Positions 8,560 to 16,312 of a DNA stretch of 64,000 nt are shown piece by piece. How positions within the stretch are numbered: the stretch's first letter is position 1; every line of letters begins with the position of its first letter. The stretch is from assembly GCF_001618425.1 (NCBI RefSeq), contig NZ_BDCU01000048.1:48337-112336 (forward strand), read 5' to 3'. The notes below the pieces were generated by a model. The model did not search any database. It was given only the letters and a program-made list of their open reading frames with translations, and was not told where the DNA came from. The translations under genes were made by a program, and so were the position numbers. The stretch comes from Nocardia fusca NBRC 14340 (GTDB lineage Bacteria; Actinomycetota; Actinomycetes; Mycobacteriales; Mycobacteriaceae).

Positions 8560-8880
8560 CGTCGCGTTCGATATCTGCGGGGCGTCCTCGGGCCAGACCA
8601 ATTCGACTGCGGCAGAGGAAATGCGACACTCATCGAGCTTCGAATGGGCTACCCATGTTCGCCTCGCCGAACTCGACCCCTTTCATCGTCATCGCCGTAC
8701 CCGGCCGGGCGCAGCACAACGAACAGTGTGTCGCCGTACCGCTCGAACTCGGCAAGCTGACGCCCTGCCGCGCAGCCTCGACAGCCAGCGGTGCAACCCG
8801 AACATTGCCGCTATCGACTCGAGGTCGAGAGGGTCCTGCAAGTCGCGCGGACTCCCGATGAGAAGTCTGTCGAGGTAGAT
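8560..8880 (-). pseudogene. CorA-like magnesium transporter relic
   Basis: On the minus strand, pieces in different frames read LAVEAARQG, LAEFERYGDTLFVVLRPAGY and VEFGEANM. In that order they resemble the soluble domain of CorA transporters (LAVEDA..., RPKLERYGDTLFVVLK, VEFGEIHVF). At least two frameshifts and the absence of the GMN-containing membrane segments make it a remnant. The upstream piece YLDRLLIGSPRDLQDPLDLES may be part of the same fossil. The call rests on remembered family patterns. Confidence 0.4.
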
Positions 8881-10044
8881 ACGACCATCGATCCCCGTCC
8901 TCGGCGGGCACCTGCTTCAACGTGGCGGTCAGCTGGATCCCCATGCCCCGGCCGCGCAGAGCTCTCAGCCCTTGCACCTGGCCGGAAATGTTCCGATTCG
9001 GAAAGGCGCGCGTGCCTTCCAGCACTGCTCCGATCGGAACAATCACTGTAGTAAGCGACTGTTGAGTGCCAAGGTGGCGTTTCGAGCGGTCGTGCAGCTG
9101 GGTGTGATCGCACTGATCCTCGCCGCAGCCTGCGCTGCATGCGGTCGGCAGCACTGGTGCCGCTCGTCATGTTCGGTACGGCGGTCTTCACCTCCTTGCG
9201 GCGCGCGCAGGCAGACAGGTCCGGGATCTGGCCGGGCTGGCCATCGTCACCGGAGTTCCGCGGTGATGCCCGCAACGCTGCTCAGCGGCATCGTCCCGAT
9301 CCATGGGGCCGAAAGCAACCAGAGCCTTACACCGTCACTCGAAGCCGCGATGGCGGACGGCCAGCACGCCCCAGCAGTACGGGGCGACGACGATGCGCCG
9401 AGCATGAATCCGCAGAGTCCCCAGTGTGCCGACGCTCATTGTCGAAGGAGTTCACGGTGGTGATCATGTGCAGTCACGCCAGACAGAAATCTGCCTCGAC
9501 CACCAGCTGACCGGAGCGAATCCCCCGATCACCTGCGTTCCCATCTGCGATGCGCCCCGCCGGGGGCGCCAACCTGCGCATCATTTGCGCAGGTCCGGGC
9601 ATTTTGACAAAAGGTGAAAACCGAGACTAACAAGAAACCCCAGGTCACGGGTCGCAGGTTCGTACCCTGGGGTGCTAGCTCCCGAGCCGACGACCGTCCC
9701 ACTTCGATCGGCGCGAACTACGTGCAATCCACTCCGAGCCATCGGCGCCGGCGTGGCGGCGGTGGCTGCTGTGTTCGGCGGCGGTCCGGCGCCGTGGCAC
9801 ATGGTGCGAGTCCCCCCTCGCGCACCGCTCCGGCACGAATTTCCGGCGGGACGCCCGCCGAGCGCCGTCCGCTTCGGCGCGGGCTGCCGACCGTCGATGT
9901 TGTACATGATGCGAGCGACCGGGCGTGCTCGCCCGGCCGTAGCTCTCGAAGTCGAGATCGGCCGATTCGGCGACCAGAGCGTCGGCGCGCGGCCACCGGG
10001 ACGGGCGCGCCGCGGCCCCCGCCTTCGGTGCCTGAGCGCCCCGC
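8881..10044. other. Long stretch without an intact gene
   Basis: No frame here combines a start, a ribosome-binding site and protein-like composition. Fragments on the plus strand near 9070-9290 (VVQLGVIALILAAA, ALVPLVMFGTAVFTS, in shifted frames) look like a decayed membrane protein. Two adjacent hairpins lie at 9552-9594, and an inverted repeat ACCCCAG...CTGGGGT lies at about 9637-9674. Confidence 0.5.
9552..9594. terminator. Two stacked hairpins
   Basis: GCGCCCC/GGGGCGC with a GCCG loop is at 9552-9569. ACCTGCGCA/TGCGCAGGT with a five-base loop is at 9572-9594. A short T-run (CATTTTG) follows on the plus strand. The arrangement resembles a tandem terminator, but no intact gene feeds into it. 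It may be left over from the decayed genes. Confidence 0.45.
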
Positions 10045-10512
10045 CTATCGAGCGCCGGCTCGACCGAAGAGCTGGCCCAAACCGCGGCGGCGGGGTGCGG
10101 GCCGGTCACCGGGATACGGCGCGGCGGCGTTACCGGGCCCCGCATCGGCGATATCGGTGGTGCCGGTGTGGGTGTAGTAGGTGGAGGCTTCCCGCTCCGC
10201 GCCGATCGGCTGCGACGGGCGCGCCTCGCCGGCCGAGTTGTCGCGACGGGCTGCTTTGAGTTCGCGGCGGGCGGCACGTCCACGGCGGGCGCTACGACGG
10301 GCCCCGGCCAGCAGCAGTGCCAGGCCCGCGATTCCGATACCACCGACCACGATGCCGTAGAGGAACAACACCCCGGTGGAGCCGGTGACGTGGTAGCCGA
10401 ACACCGCGAAGTCGTCGGTCAGTGTGTGCGCGGAGCCACTGTTGGCGAACACTCCCGCGACCCCGATGATTACAGCGGCGACAAGGATGACGAGTCCGAT
10501 GATGACGATCAT
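10045..10512 (-). CDS. Two-helix membrane protein with charged tail
   Basis: 155 residues. Two transmembrane helices, at about 2-22 (IVIIGLVILVAAVIIGVAGVF) and 47-70, are followed by a long Arg/Ala-rich cytoplasmic tail that is probably disordered. GAGGG stands before the ATG. The promoter is unusually clear: TTGACA and TCTACT 17 bases apart, with an operator copy abutting the -35. The protein belongs to the same envelope-stress set as its neighbours. I cannot name a family beyond small actinobacterial membrane proteins. Confidence 0.65.
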   Translation of the reverse strand: MIVIIGLVILVAAVIIGVAGVFANSGSAHTLTDDFAVFGYHVTGSTGVLFLYGIVVGGIGIAGLALLLAGARRSARRGRAARRELKAARRDNSAGEARPSQPIGAEREASTYYTHTGTTDIADAGPGNAAAPYPGDRPAPRRRGLGQLFGRAGAR

Positions 10513-10542
10513 GACGATCCCTCGGATCTGTTGGGTACGTCC

Positions 10543-10571
10543 AGTAGACGCCGCCCACGACTTGGTGTCAA
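10543..10571 (-). promoter_or_regulatory. Sigma-70-type promoter of the 10045-10512 gene
   Basis: On the minus strand TTGACA (10571-10566) and TCTACT (10548-10543) are separated by exactly 17 bases. The start codon lies about 30 bases downstream. The -35 is embedded in operator copy 2, so repressor binding would block polymerase. Confidence 0.55.
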
Positions 10572-10590
10572 CAGTGTAGGTCTACGATTG
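10566..10590 (+). promoter_or_regulatory. Operator-like motif copy 2
   Basis: Contains TGTCAAC, then TGTAGGTCTACGATTG, agreeing with copies 1, 3, 4 and 5. The core GTAGGTCTAC is a near-perfect palindrome. It overlaps the -35 of the membrane protein gene on the minus strand. Confidence 0.65.
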
Positions 10591-10923
10591 ACTTCGGCGC
10601 CGGTAACCGTCGGGCCGGACACACCGGCCGCCGCTTTCCAGTTCCCGGGTATCGAGCCGACCGCGAGCAACGCCTCGGCCGGCACGGCGTCGGCATACTC
10701 CAGCCGCGGCCCGGGCACCGCCAGTCGAATCTGCGAGTCGGCGCACCGTCAGCGCTCGGCCGTTTTCGTCTTCGCTGCCCGAACTCGGTGAGTGATCTTG
10801 TTTGTCGTGGCCATGAAATGGCCCCGTCTCCAGATGCGTATCGTGGCCGCGGTCGTCCATATCGTCCGACCGGTCCACGCATGATCCCGGCTGTGTCCAC
10901 AAACCGGACTCGAATACGTCGTC
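10591..10923. other. Intergenic stretch between two operators
   Basis: Short minus-strand frames here (for example PGPRLEYADAVPAEALLAVG near 10600-10720) have coding-like composition but no intact start, and change frame. I see no supported gene. They may be another decayed one. Confidence 0.35.
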
Positions 10924-10948
10924 TGTCTACGATGTAGAATTACGTTGT
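10924..10948 (+). promoter_or_regulatory. Operator-like motif copy 3 (before first TetR gene)
   Basis: TGTCTACGATGTAGAATTAC matches the consensus and lies 34 bases before the ATG of the first TetR gene. TCTAC and GTAGA form an inverted repeat around three bases. Autoregulation is the natural reading. Confidence 0.65.
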
Positions 10949-10981
10949 TGTCAACTTGCAGATGAACAGGCGGCGTATGCG

Positions 10982-11725
10982 ATGAACGAGACGAGAGCCG
11001 GGCCGTCCGGTGGGCGGGACCGACCGGACGATCGCACCGAGAATCGCGATGCCCATCCGCTGACCCGCCCGGTCATCCTGGCCGCCGCGCTCGAGATCAT
11101 CGACCGCGACAGCATCGACCGGTTGTCGATGCGACGCCTGAGCAACCGGCTCGGCCGCGACCCGACCGCGCTCTACCGGCACGCCGCCAGCAAGGCCGCA
11201 CTCCTCGACGGCGTCACCGAGTTCGTACTCGAGCAACTGACCGTCGACTCCACCGACCCCGACTGGCGCCACCAGCTACGACTGGTCGCCCGGGATTTCC
11301 GCAGGCTCGCGGTGGCGCACCCGCGGGCGGTGCCGCTGCTGGTCACCCGTTCGCTGGCCACGCCGCTGGGCCTGCAGCCGCCGGGCACACTGCGCCCGCT
11401 GGAACATATTCTCGACCTGCTCACGCGAGCCGATTTCAGCGGAAGCGACGCTCTGCACATCTATCGCGCGCTGTTCGGGTTCCTGCGCGGGCACGTCCTC
11501 AACGAAGTACAGGAGATCGTCGCCCGCCCGGAAGAAACCACGGACCTGCTACGACTCGGCCTGCACCATCTACCGATCGGCGAGTTCCCGTTGCTGCGCG
11601 GACTCGCATCACAGCTGGCCGCCTACGACGGTGGCACCGAACTGGAACGCGGCCTGGATACCCTGCTGGCCGGCCTCACCACCACCATGGTCCCGGCCGC
11701 ACCGCGCCAGAAATACCCGGGGTGA
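10982..11725 (+). CDS. TetR-family transcriptional repressor 1
   Basis: 247 residues. An N-terminal HTH (about residues 20-65: TRPVILAAALEIIDRDSIDRLSMRRLSNRLGRDPTALYRH, quoted in parts) is of the TetR type. A ligand-binding C-terminal domain of the tetracycline-repressor class follows (DALHIYRALFGFLRGHVLN). The ATG follows AGGCGGCG. It lies tail to tail, four bases apart, with a close paralogue, and both have the same operator upstream. It probably represses itself and the neighbouring membrane/stress genes in response to an unknown ligand. Confidence 0.85.
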   Translation: MNETRAGPSGGRDRPDDRTENRDAHPLTRPVILAAALEIIDRDSIDRLSMRRLSNRLGRDPTALYRHAASKAALLDGVTEFVLEQLTVDSTDPDWRHQLRLVARDFRRLAVAHPRAVPLLVTRSLATPLGLQPPGTLRPLEHILDLLTRADFSGSDALHIYRALFGFLRGHVLNEVQEIVARPEETTDLLRLGLHHLPIGEFPLLRGLASQLAAYDGGTELERGLDTLLAGLTTTMVPAAPRQKYPG

Positions 11726-11729
11726 GCCG

Positions 11730-12497
11730 TCACCTGGCCGCGGGCGCATCGTCCGGACCCGGCAGAACGGCGTCCCCCGGTCGCAGCGCGGCAGGATGCG
11801 GCCCGGGCATGGTCGCCGCGAGGCCGGCCAGCAGAATGTCCAGCCCGCGTTCGAGCTCCACAGCACCGTCATAGGCCGCCAGCACCGGCGCCAAGCCGCG
11901 GACGAGCGGAAACTCACCGATCGGCAGCCGATGCAAACCCAGCCGAAGCAGGTCATCGGTCTCCTCCGGGCGTTCCACGATCTCCTGTAACTCGTTGAGG
12001 ACGTGCCCGTAGAGGAACCCGAACAGCGCGCGATAGATGTGCAACGCGTCGACCACGGTGTACCCGACACGGGTGAGCAGCGCGAGCATGTCCTCCAGCG
12101 GCCGCACCACCGCCGGCGGCCGCTGCCCGAGCGGGGTACCCAGCGGCCGGGTCACCAGCAGCGGCACCACCCGCGGATGCGTCAACGCCACTCGCCGGAA
12201 CTCCCGGGCGACGCGGCGCACTTCGGCAACCCAATCGGAGGCCGCGGCATCGACCGACAATTCGGCGAACACCGCTTCCGCGACACCGTCGAGTACTGCG
12301 GCCTTGTTCGGCACGTGCCGGTAGATCACCATCGGATCACGACCCACCGCCTCGGCCAGACGTCGCATCGACAACCCGTCGACCCCGTCGCGGTCGACGA
12401 TCACGAGCGCCGCATCCAATACAGCCGCCCTGGTCACCGGGCTGTCCCGGCGACCGGCCCCGGCTTTCCTGCGGCTGCCCGAGGGTTCAGCAATCAC
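11730..12497 (-). CDS. TetR-family transcriptional repressor 2 (paralogue)
   Basis: 255 residues from the GTG at 12497, which has GGAG upstream; an ATG at 12532 abutting the operator is an alternative start. The HTH (VTRAAVLDAALVIVDRDGVD, LSMRRLAEAVGRDPMVIYRH) and C-terminal domain (DALHIYRALFGFLYGHVLN, HRLPIGEFPLVRGLAP) are closely similar to the convergent TetR 1. The pair looks like an inverted duplication. Both are preceded by the shared operator, so cross-regulation is likely. Confidence 0.85.
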   Translation of the reverse strand: MIAEPSGSRRKAGAGRRDSPVTRAAVLDAALVIVDRDGVDGLSMRRLAEAVGRDPMVIYRHVPNKAAVLDGVAEAVFAELSVDAAASDWVAEVRRVAREFRRVALTHPRVVPLLVTRPLGTPLGQRPPAVVRPLEDMLALLTRVGYTVVDALHIYRALFGFLYGHVLNELQEIVERPEETDDLLRLGLHRLPIGEFPLVRGLAPVLAAYDGAVELERGLDILLAGLAATMPGPHPAALRPGDAVLPGPDDAPAAR

Positions 12498-12527
12498 GAA
12501 GGCGCTCCATTCTCCGGGCGGATTTCC

Positions 12528-12552
12528 CATATGTAGATCTACAACGTAGACA
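12528..12552 (-). promoter_or_regulatory. Operator-like motif copy 4 (before second TetR gene)
   Basis: On the minus strand TGTCTACGTTGTAGATCTAC, with the perfect palindrome GTAGATCTAC. It is about 30 bases before the GTG start of TetR 2 and touches the alternative ATG. Confidence 0.65.
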
Positions 12553-12697
12553 CAGGGCGGGCGCCGCGTCCAGTGCCGGTAACCGTCGACCGTCGGCACC
12601 GAACCCGGTATGTGCTGTGACGGTGGCGAACCTCGGATCCGACCACAGCTGGGGAGCAGCGCGACCCGCCCCGTGCGGCGCCGGCTCCATGGTTGGC

Positions 12698-13438
12698 TCA
12701 GCGGGCGACCCCGGACGCCGGCGGGCGAACAGATCTCATTGTCCGTACGGCGTTTCGGAGAGGCGCGAGAACAATGGCGGCGCCGGTCACGGCCATCCAG
12801 GTCGGTAGCGGGTAGAGGACGAGCCGTTCGGTCGTTCCTACCTGCAGGCCGATCATCATGAGCACCGCGCCGACGATTCCGGCCGAGGCGCAGAAGGCCG
12901 ACCACAGTGCGGCGAGGCGGCGATGTTTCCACAGCCAGATCGCGAGCAGGATCAGCACGATGTGGCGGGATACGAACGCGGGCAGCACAGCCAGGACATG
13001 TACGACGATACCGTCGTTGGACGGAAAGAACCCCGTCGCGGCAGTGCTCAGTCCGATGATGACGGCGAGCGCCACGATCGACCATTGGCGCGGGCCGTGC
13101 GGAATGTAATTGCGGAATACAACGGCTCCGGCAATGGTCACCAGGCCCAGTGCCACAAATGTGGCGTTCATGAGCAGATGCAGCGGCGAGCACGCATGCG
13201 GTGTGCAGGTTGTGATGCCCAGGTCGCTGATCGTGTGGTGACGGAAGCTGTAGGCCGATTTCCATGCCGTGGCGGTTACGAGTTCGGCGAGGAGGTACCC
13301 GAATACCAGGACCCACGCGACTCCCGCCGCGAGATGACGAAATCCGGTCCCCGGTACCGGCACCGGGGTGGCGGGGTGAAGGCCTGGTGCGATCGGTGCG
13401 TATCCGATCCGGTCGGCGATGTGTTCGGTGATGCGCAT
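12698..13438 (-). CDS. DUF998 multi-pass membrane protein (intact copy)
   Basis: 246 residues. About six transmembrane helices contain DUF998 features: TISDLGITTCTPHACSPLHL after the first helix, IPHGPRQWSIVALAVIIG, FFPSNDGIVVHVLA and SRHIVLILLAIWLW. The family has no settled function. The start at 13438 (MRITEHIADRIGYAPI) has GAAGG upstream. It is the intact paralogue of the frameshifted gene at 6481-7252. Operator copy 5 lies about 155 bases upstream. Confidence 0.85.
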   Translation of the reverse strand: MRITEHIADRIGYAPIAPGLHPATPVPVPGTGFRHLAAGVAWVLVFGYLLAELVTATAWKSAYSFRHHTISDLGITTCTPHACSPLHLLMNATFVALGLVTIAGAVVFRNYIPHGPRQWSIVALAVIIGLSTAATGFFPSNDGIVVHVLAVLPAFVSRHIVLILLAIWLWKHRRLAALWSAFCASAGIVGAVLMMIGLQVGTTERLVLYPLPTWMAVTGAAIVLAPLRNAVRTMRSVRPPASGVAR

Positions 13439-13592
13439 GAGCCAACGCCTTCGTGCTCGGTGCCGAAGCAATCGGCAAGATCATGTACGGGCGCCGGTAG
13501 TGCCGGTGCCGTCGACGTCGCGAGGTGGACGCGAATCGGGTCGGGCGCCCCTGAGCGGATAGACGCCTTTTGCGAACAATTACCGTCGTCAC

Positions 13593-13617
13593 CCATTGTA
13601 GACCTACATCGTTGACA
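13593..13617 (-). promoter_or_regulatory. Operator-like motif copy 5
   Basis: On the minus strand TGTCAACGATGTAGGTCTAC, then AATGG. It lies between the DUF998 gene (minus) and the long leader toward the small ORF and sigma factor (plus). On the plus strand it ends in TTGACA, exactly like copies 1 and 2 relative to their genes. Confidence 0.65.
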
Positions 13618-13640
13618 TTGTGTTCCGCCCCGGGTTTACT
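13612..13640 (+). promoter_or_regulatory. Sigma-70-type promoter reading rightward
   Basis: TTGACA (13612-13617) and TTTACT (13635-13640) with a 17-base spacer. The -35 is shared with operator copy 5. Transcription would run toward the 50-codon ORF at 14104 and the sigma factor at 14478. Confidence 0.45.
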
Positions 13641-14103
13641 TGGATGGGTACCGGACCCGAGGGCTGCACGACCCGCCATCGTCCACACCGTCGGATCAGG
13701 CGCCGATATCCGCTGCGGCGCCGGTGGCCTGGCCGGTCTCCTCGATACTGCCCGCATGCGCTCGCCTCCAGGACAACCGAGCCCAGCGGCTACACCGCGC
13801 ACGGTCGCCGCTGCCACTACCGATATGCCGCGCCCCCGCCGGTAACCGTCCGACATATGGGCCGCGACGATGGGCTTGCCACACAAGCTCGAACAGACCG
13901 TCCCGGCGTCGCCGGGAATCGACTCACACCAGCCCCTGCGGCGAGGCCCACTATTCCGGGAATTTTCCTCCGGCCGCCGCACACGCCCCGGCCCTCGCCG
14001 GGCCCGGCGAGGGCCAGGACCAACCCGGCCGGGTTCTGTTCGAGGAAGCCCGCAGCGGTCACACCGCGAGTCCCGTCTCCGGCGGGCATGACAGGAGAAC
14101 ACC
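13641..14103 (+). other. Long untranslated leader or gene-free stretch
   Basis: About 460 bases without a frame I can support on either strand. It contains the 26-bp perfect palindrome at 13990-14015. Confidence 0.4.
13990..14015. repeat. 26-bp perfect palindrome
   Basis: GGCCCTCGCCGGG followed directly by its complement CCCGGCGAGGGCC, with no loop bases. As RNA it would fold into a very stable hairpin about 90 bases before the GTG at 14104. It could be a terminator or attenuator in the leader, or a protein-binding palindrome. Confidence 0.55.
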
Positions 14104-14256
14104 GTGATACCCGACAAGACCGATACCGTTCGTGGCGACACCTCCACCGCTGTGGCAGGCGCAGAGCCGGCAGTAGTGCGCTGGCCCGAACCCAGCCCAT
14201 TGACCGACTGGTGGGACGAGGTCATGCGCCACGACCACCCGATCGCCGCCGCATGA
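14104..14256 (+). CDS. Small ORF (50 aa) upstream of the sigma factor
   Basis: Starts with GTG seven bases after AGGAGA, an excellent ribosome-binding site, and encodes VIPDKTDTVRGDTSTAVAG... ending PLTDWWDEVMRHDHPIAA. It is acidic, with no membrane segment or cysteine. Three tryptophans and the strong initiation signal suggest a real product. It lies between a possible TetR-controlled promoter and the SigF-type gene, so an accessory or regulatory role is possible. No family is recognised. Confidence 0.55.
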   Translation: MIPDKTDTVRGDTSTAVAGAEPAVVRWPEPSPLTDWWDEVMRHDHPIAAA

Positions 14257-14477
14257 CGCGGCTGCCCGGAGTCGGCGGAACGTATCCGTACCCGCAACTG
14301 TGTCCCGCTCACCGGCGCCGCCCAGGACCACTCGTCCCGGATCTGCGCTGAGATCCGGCTCGGCCCCATCCCCGGTCCATTGCCCTTTCTGTCACAGGCT
14401 CCGGAAAATCGCATTGATTCGGCCGAGACGCGCAGAGCCGCACCGGAATTCGATCATCTGCTCGCGAGGAGTTCCCC

Positions 14478-15437
14478 ATGACATCCCATTCCAGCGCCCG
14501 ACCGGTCCCGTCGCCGTCCGCTCGCCGCGCCGATCGCGGCCGCGACTCCTACGACGGAATCGAGCCCTCGTTCGACGAACTCGCCGCCCTCGATCCCGCC
14601 GACCCCGGCCACGCCGTACTGCGCGACGAGATCATCGGGCGTTGCCTGCCACTGGCCGATCACATCGCTCGCCGCTACGCCGGCCGTGGCGTCGAATTCG
14701 ACGACCTGCAACAAACTGCCCGCATAGGAGTGGTGCATGCCGTCGACCGCTTCGATCCCGCAGCCGGCACGAAATTCGTCTCCTTCGCTGTACCCACCGT
14801 CATGGGAGAGGTACGCCGCTACTTTCGTGACCAGGGCTGGGCCACCCGCGTCCCGCGCCGACTGAAGGAACTCGGCGGCCGGATCACCGCCGTCACACCC
14901 CTGCTCACGCAGGAACTGGGCAACATCCCCACCGCCCGCGAGCTCGCCACCGCACTCGATACCGAGGTCGAGGAGATCACCCAGGCACTGATCGCGTCCA
15001 AGGGCTACACCGCCGACTCCCTCGACACCATCCCCGGCACCGACAACGACAGCGGCAGCCCGCCACTGTCACATGCCGACCGGCTCGGACGCATCGACCC
15101 GTGCTACGGCCTGCTCGAGGACGCGGCGGCGGTGCGGCCGCTACTCGCTCAACTCCCCCGAGGCGACCGCCGCGTGCTGATCCTGCGGTACTACGACAAC
15201 AGGAGCCAGCAAGAGATCGCCACGACGATCGGCTGCTCCCAGATGCAGGTCTCCCGCATACTCACTCGCATCCTGACCACGCTGAGGGAGCAGGCCCTCG
15301 GCGAACCGGCTGCCGGCCGCGCCACGGCCGATCGGCAATCGCCGTCTCGAAATCGCTTCGCCGAGCGTTCACGTACCGGACGACGCCCGGCCCGCCGGTT
15401 CGAGTTCGAGAGCACGGCCTCGCCCCGCATCGCCTGA
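14478..15437 (+). CDS. RNA polymerase sigma factor, SigF/SigB family
   Basis: 319 residues. Region 2 (DHIARRYAGRGVEFDDLQQTARIGVVHAVDRFD, quoted in halves), with TKFVSFAVPTVMGEVRRYFRDQ, is diagnostic of group 3 stress/sporulation sigma factors. Region 3 (GRITAVTPLLTQELGNIPTA) and region 4 (RRVLILRYYDNRSQQEIATT) follow. The C-terminal 35 or so residues are an Arg-rich extension. GAGGAG precedes the ATG. It directs polymerase to stress promoters. No anti-sigma (RsbW) gene is adjacent, which is unusual. Control may come from the upstream operator instead. Confidence 0.9.
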   Translation: MTSHSSARPVPSPSARRADRGRDSYDGIEPSFDELAALDPADPGHAVLRDEIIGRCLPLADHIARRYAGRGVEFDDLQQTARIGVVHAVDRFDPAAGTKFVSFAVPTVMGEVRRYFRDQGWATRVPRRLKELGGRITAVTPLLTQELGNIPTARELATALDTEVEEITQALIASKGYTADSLDTIPGTDNDSGSPPLSHADRLGRIDPCYGLLEDAAAVRPLLAQLPRGDRRVLILRYYDNRSQQEIATTIGCSQMQVSRILTRILTTLREQALGEPAAGRATADRQSPSRNRFAERSRTGRRPARRFEFESTASPRIA

Positions 15438-15504
15438 TCCTCTCGACCCCTTCCACCTGCCACTCGATGCCATCGAACACACGAAACCAGCAACGTTGCC
15501 GGTA

Positions 15505-15526
15505 CGAGGGGCTCGAGTCCCCCTCG
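15505..15526 (+). terminator. Hairpin after the sigma gene
   Basis: CGAGGGG pairs with CCCCTCG around a six-to-eight base loop, 70 bases after the stop at 15437. No U-tract. The rest of the 345-base interval up to 15783 holds only the copper-type operator. Confidence 0.4.
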
Positions 15527-15706
15527 CGCACTCTTCTCACCCGGGAGTTCCCCCGGTACCGCCCCGAGTGGCCGGCCCGCCGCACACAACCCGGCCCGGG
15601 ACGATCGCAGACCGCATCCGCAGCCACCCGGCCCCGGGTTCTCATCGTTCCAGAAGTACTGTCGCGAAACATATCCGGTGACCCCGCGGCGCCCATCCGA
15701 TCCATG

Positions 15707-15721
15707 TACCCAACGGGGGTA
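15707..15721 (+). promoter_or_regulatory. RicR/CsoR-type copper operator candidate
   Basis: TACCC-AACGG-GGGTA is an inverted repeat of the form bound by the copper-sensing repressors CsoR and RicR in mycobacteria. It lies 63 bases before the lpqS-like start. In M. tuberculosis the lpqS gene of the same synteny group is under RicR control, which supports the call. Confidence 0.55.
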
Positions 15722-15783
15722 GAGTAACTACGACCGGCAGAGGGCCGGTCGTGGATACGACGCTCGGGAACGGAGGTGTGCCG

Positions 15784-16215
15784 ATGACGGTCACGACGCG
15801 CGCCGGAACCACGTCGTCTCGGCGGAACCACCGGCCCCGCGGCGCGACGATCATGATCGTCCTGGCGGCGCTGGCGTTGCTGTCGCCCCTGCTGCACTGC
15901 GATCTCGTCCCCGCGGCGGCAGCGCACGCCCGAGCGCACGAGGCCGTGACCGCGGCCGGTCACCACGACCGCACCGGCGATCCGGCCGGGAGCCACTGCA
16001 CGGCCCACGCGATCCACTGCGTATCCCAGGTGGTGCTGCCCGCGCGGGTTCCCGATCCGTTCGTCCTCGTTCTCCTGGTGACGCTGACGCTCACCACGGC
16101 GGTCGCGCGCTCGCTCGCCCCCACCGCCGGACGCTGGATCCGGGGACCCCCGGCCGGCGCGCTCGCCGCCGGTGGCCGCGAGATCCTCACCCGCTTCTGT
16201 ATCGCCCGGCGCTGA
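15784..16215 (+). CDS. lpqS: LpqS-like copper-responsive membrane/secreted protein
   Basis: 143 residues. An N-terminal hydrophobic segment (IMIVLAALALLSPLLHCDLVP) is followed by a His/Cys-rich stretch (AGHHDRTGDPAGSHCTAHAIHC), a second hydrophobic segment, and a tail ending in LTRFC. Putative metal ligands cluster outside the membrane. GGAGGT precedes the ATG at 15784. The order lpqS-like, cysK2-like, MFS repeats the RicR-linked locus Rv0847-Rv0849 of M. tuberculosis. The identity is inferred from context and composition rather than close sequence match. A role in copper handling follows from that. Confidence 0.55.
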   Translation: MTVTTRAGTTSSRRNHRPRGATIMIVLAALALLSPLLHCDLVPAAAAHARAHEAVTAAGHHDRTGDPAGSHCTAHAIHCVSQVVLPARVPDPFVLVLLVTLTLTTAVARSLAPTAGRWIRGPPAGALAAGGREILTRFCIARR

Positions 16216-16312
16216 TCGGCCGCGCCCGGACGGCCCCGAGGGGGCCGGCCGGAGTCCGCTGCCGACCATCCGACTCCGGGTCCGCGGAGACCCGATACAG
16301 AAAGCGACAGTC

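Noticed and set aside
9637..9676. Possible tRNA gene
   Set aside because: The T-arm-like piece has a mismatched stem and a non-consensus loop, and no acceptor 5' half, D-arm or anticodon arm could be found upstream.
11730..14414. A very long minus-strand open frame of 894 codons
   Set aside because: Only its first-translated part beyond 12497 lacks protein-like features; it runs through the DUF998 gene in another frame. High GC suppresses stops. The real gene is the TetR at 11730-12497.
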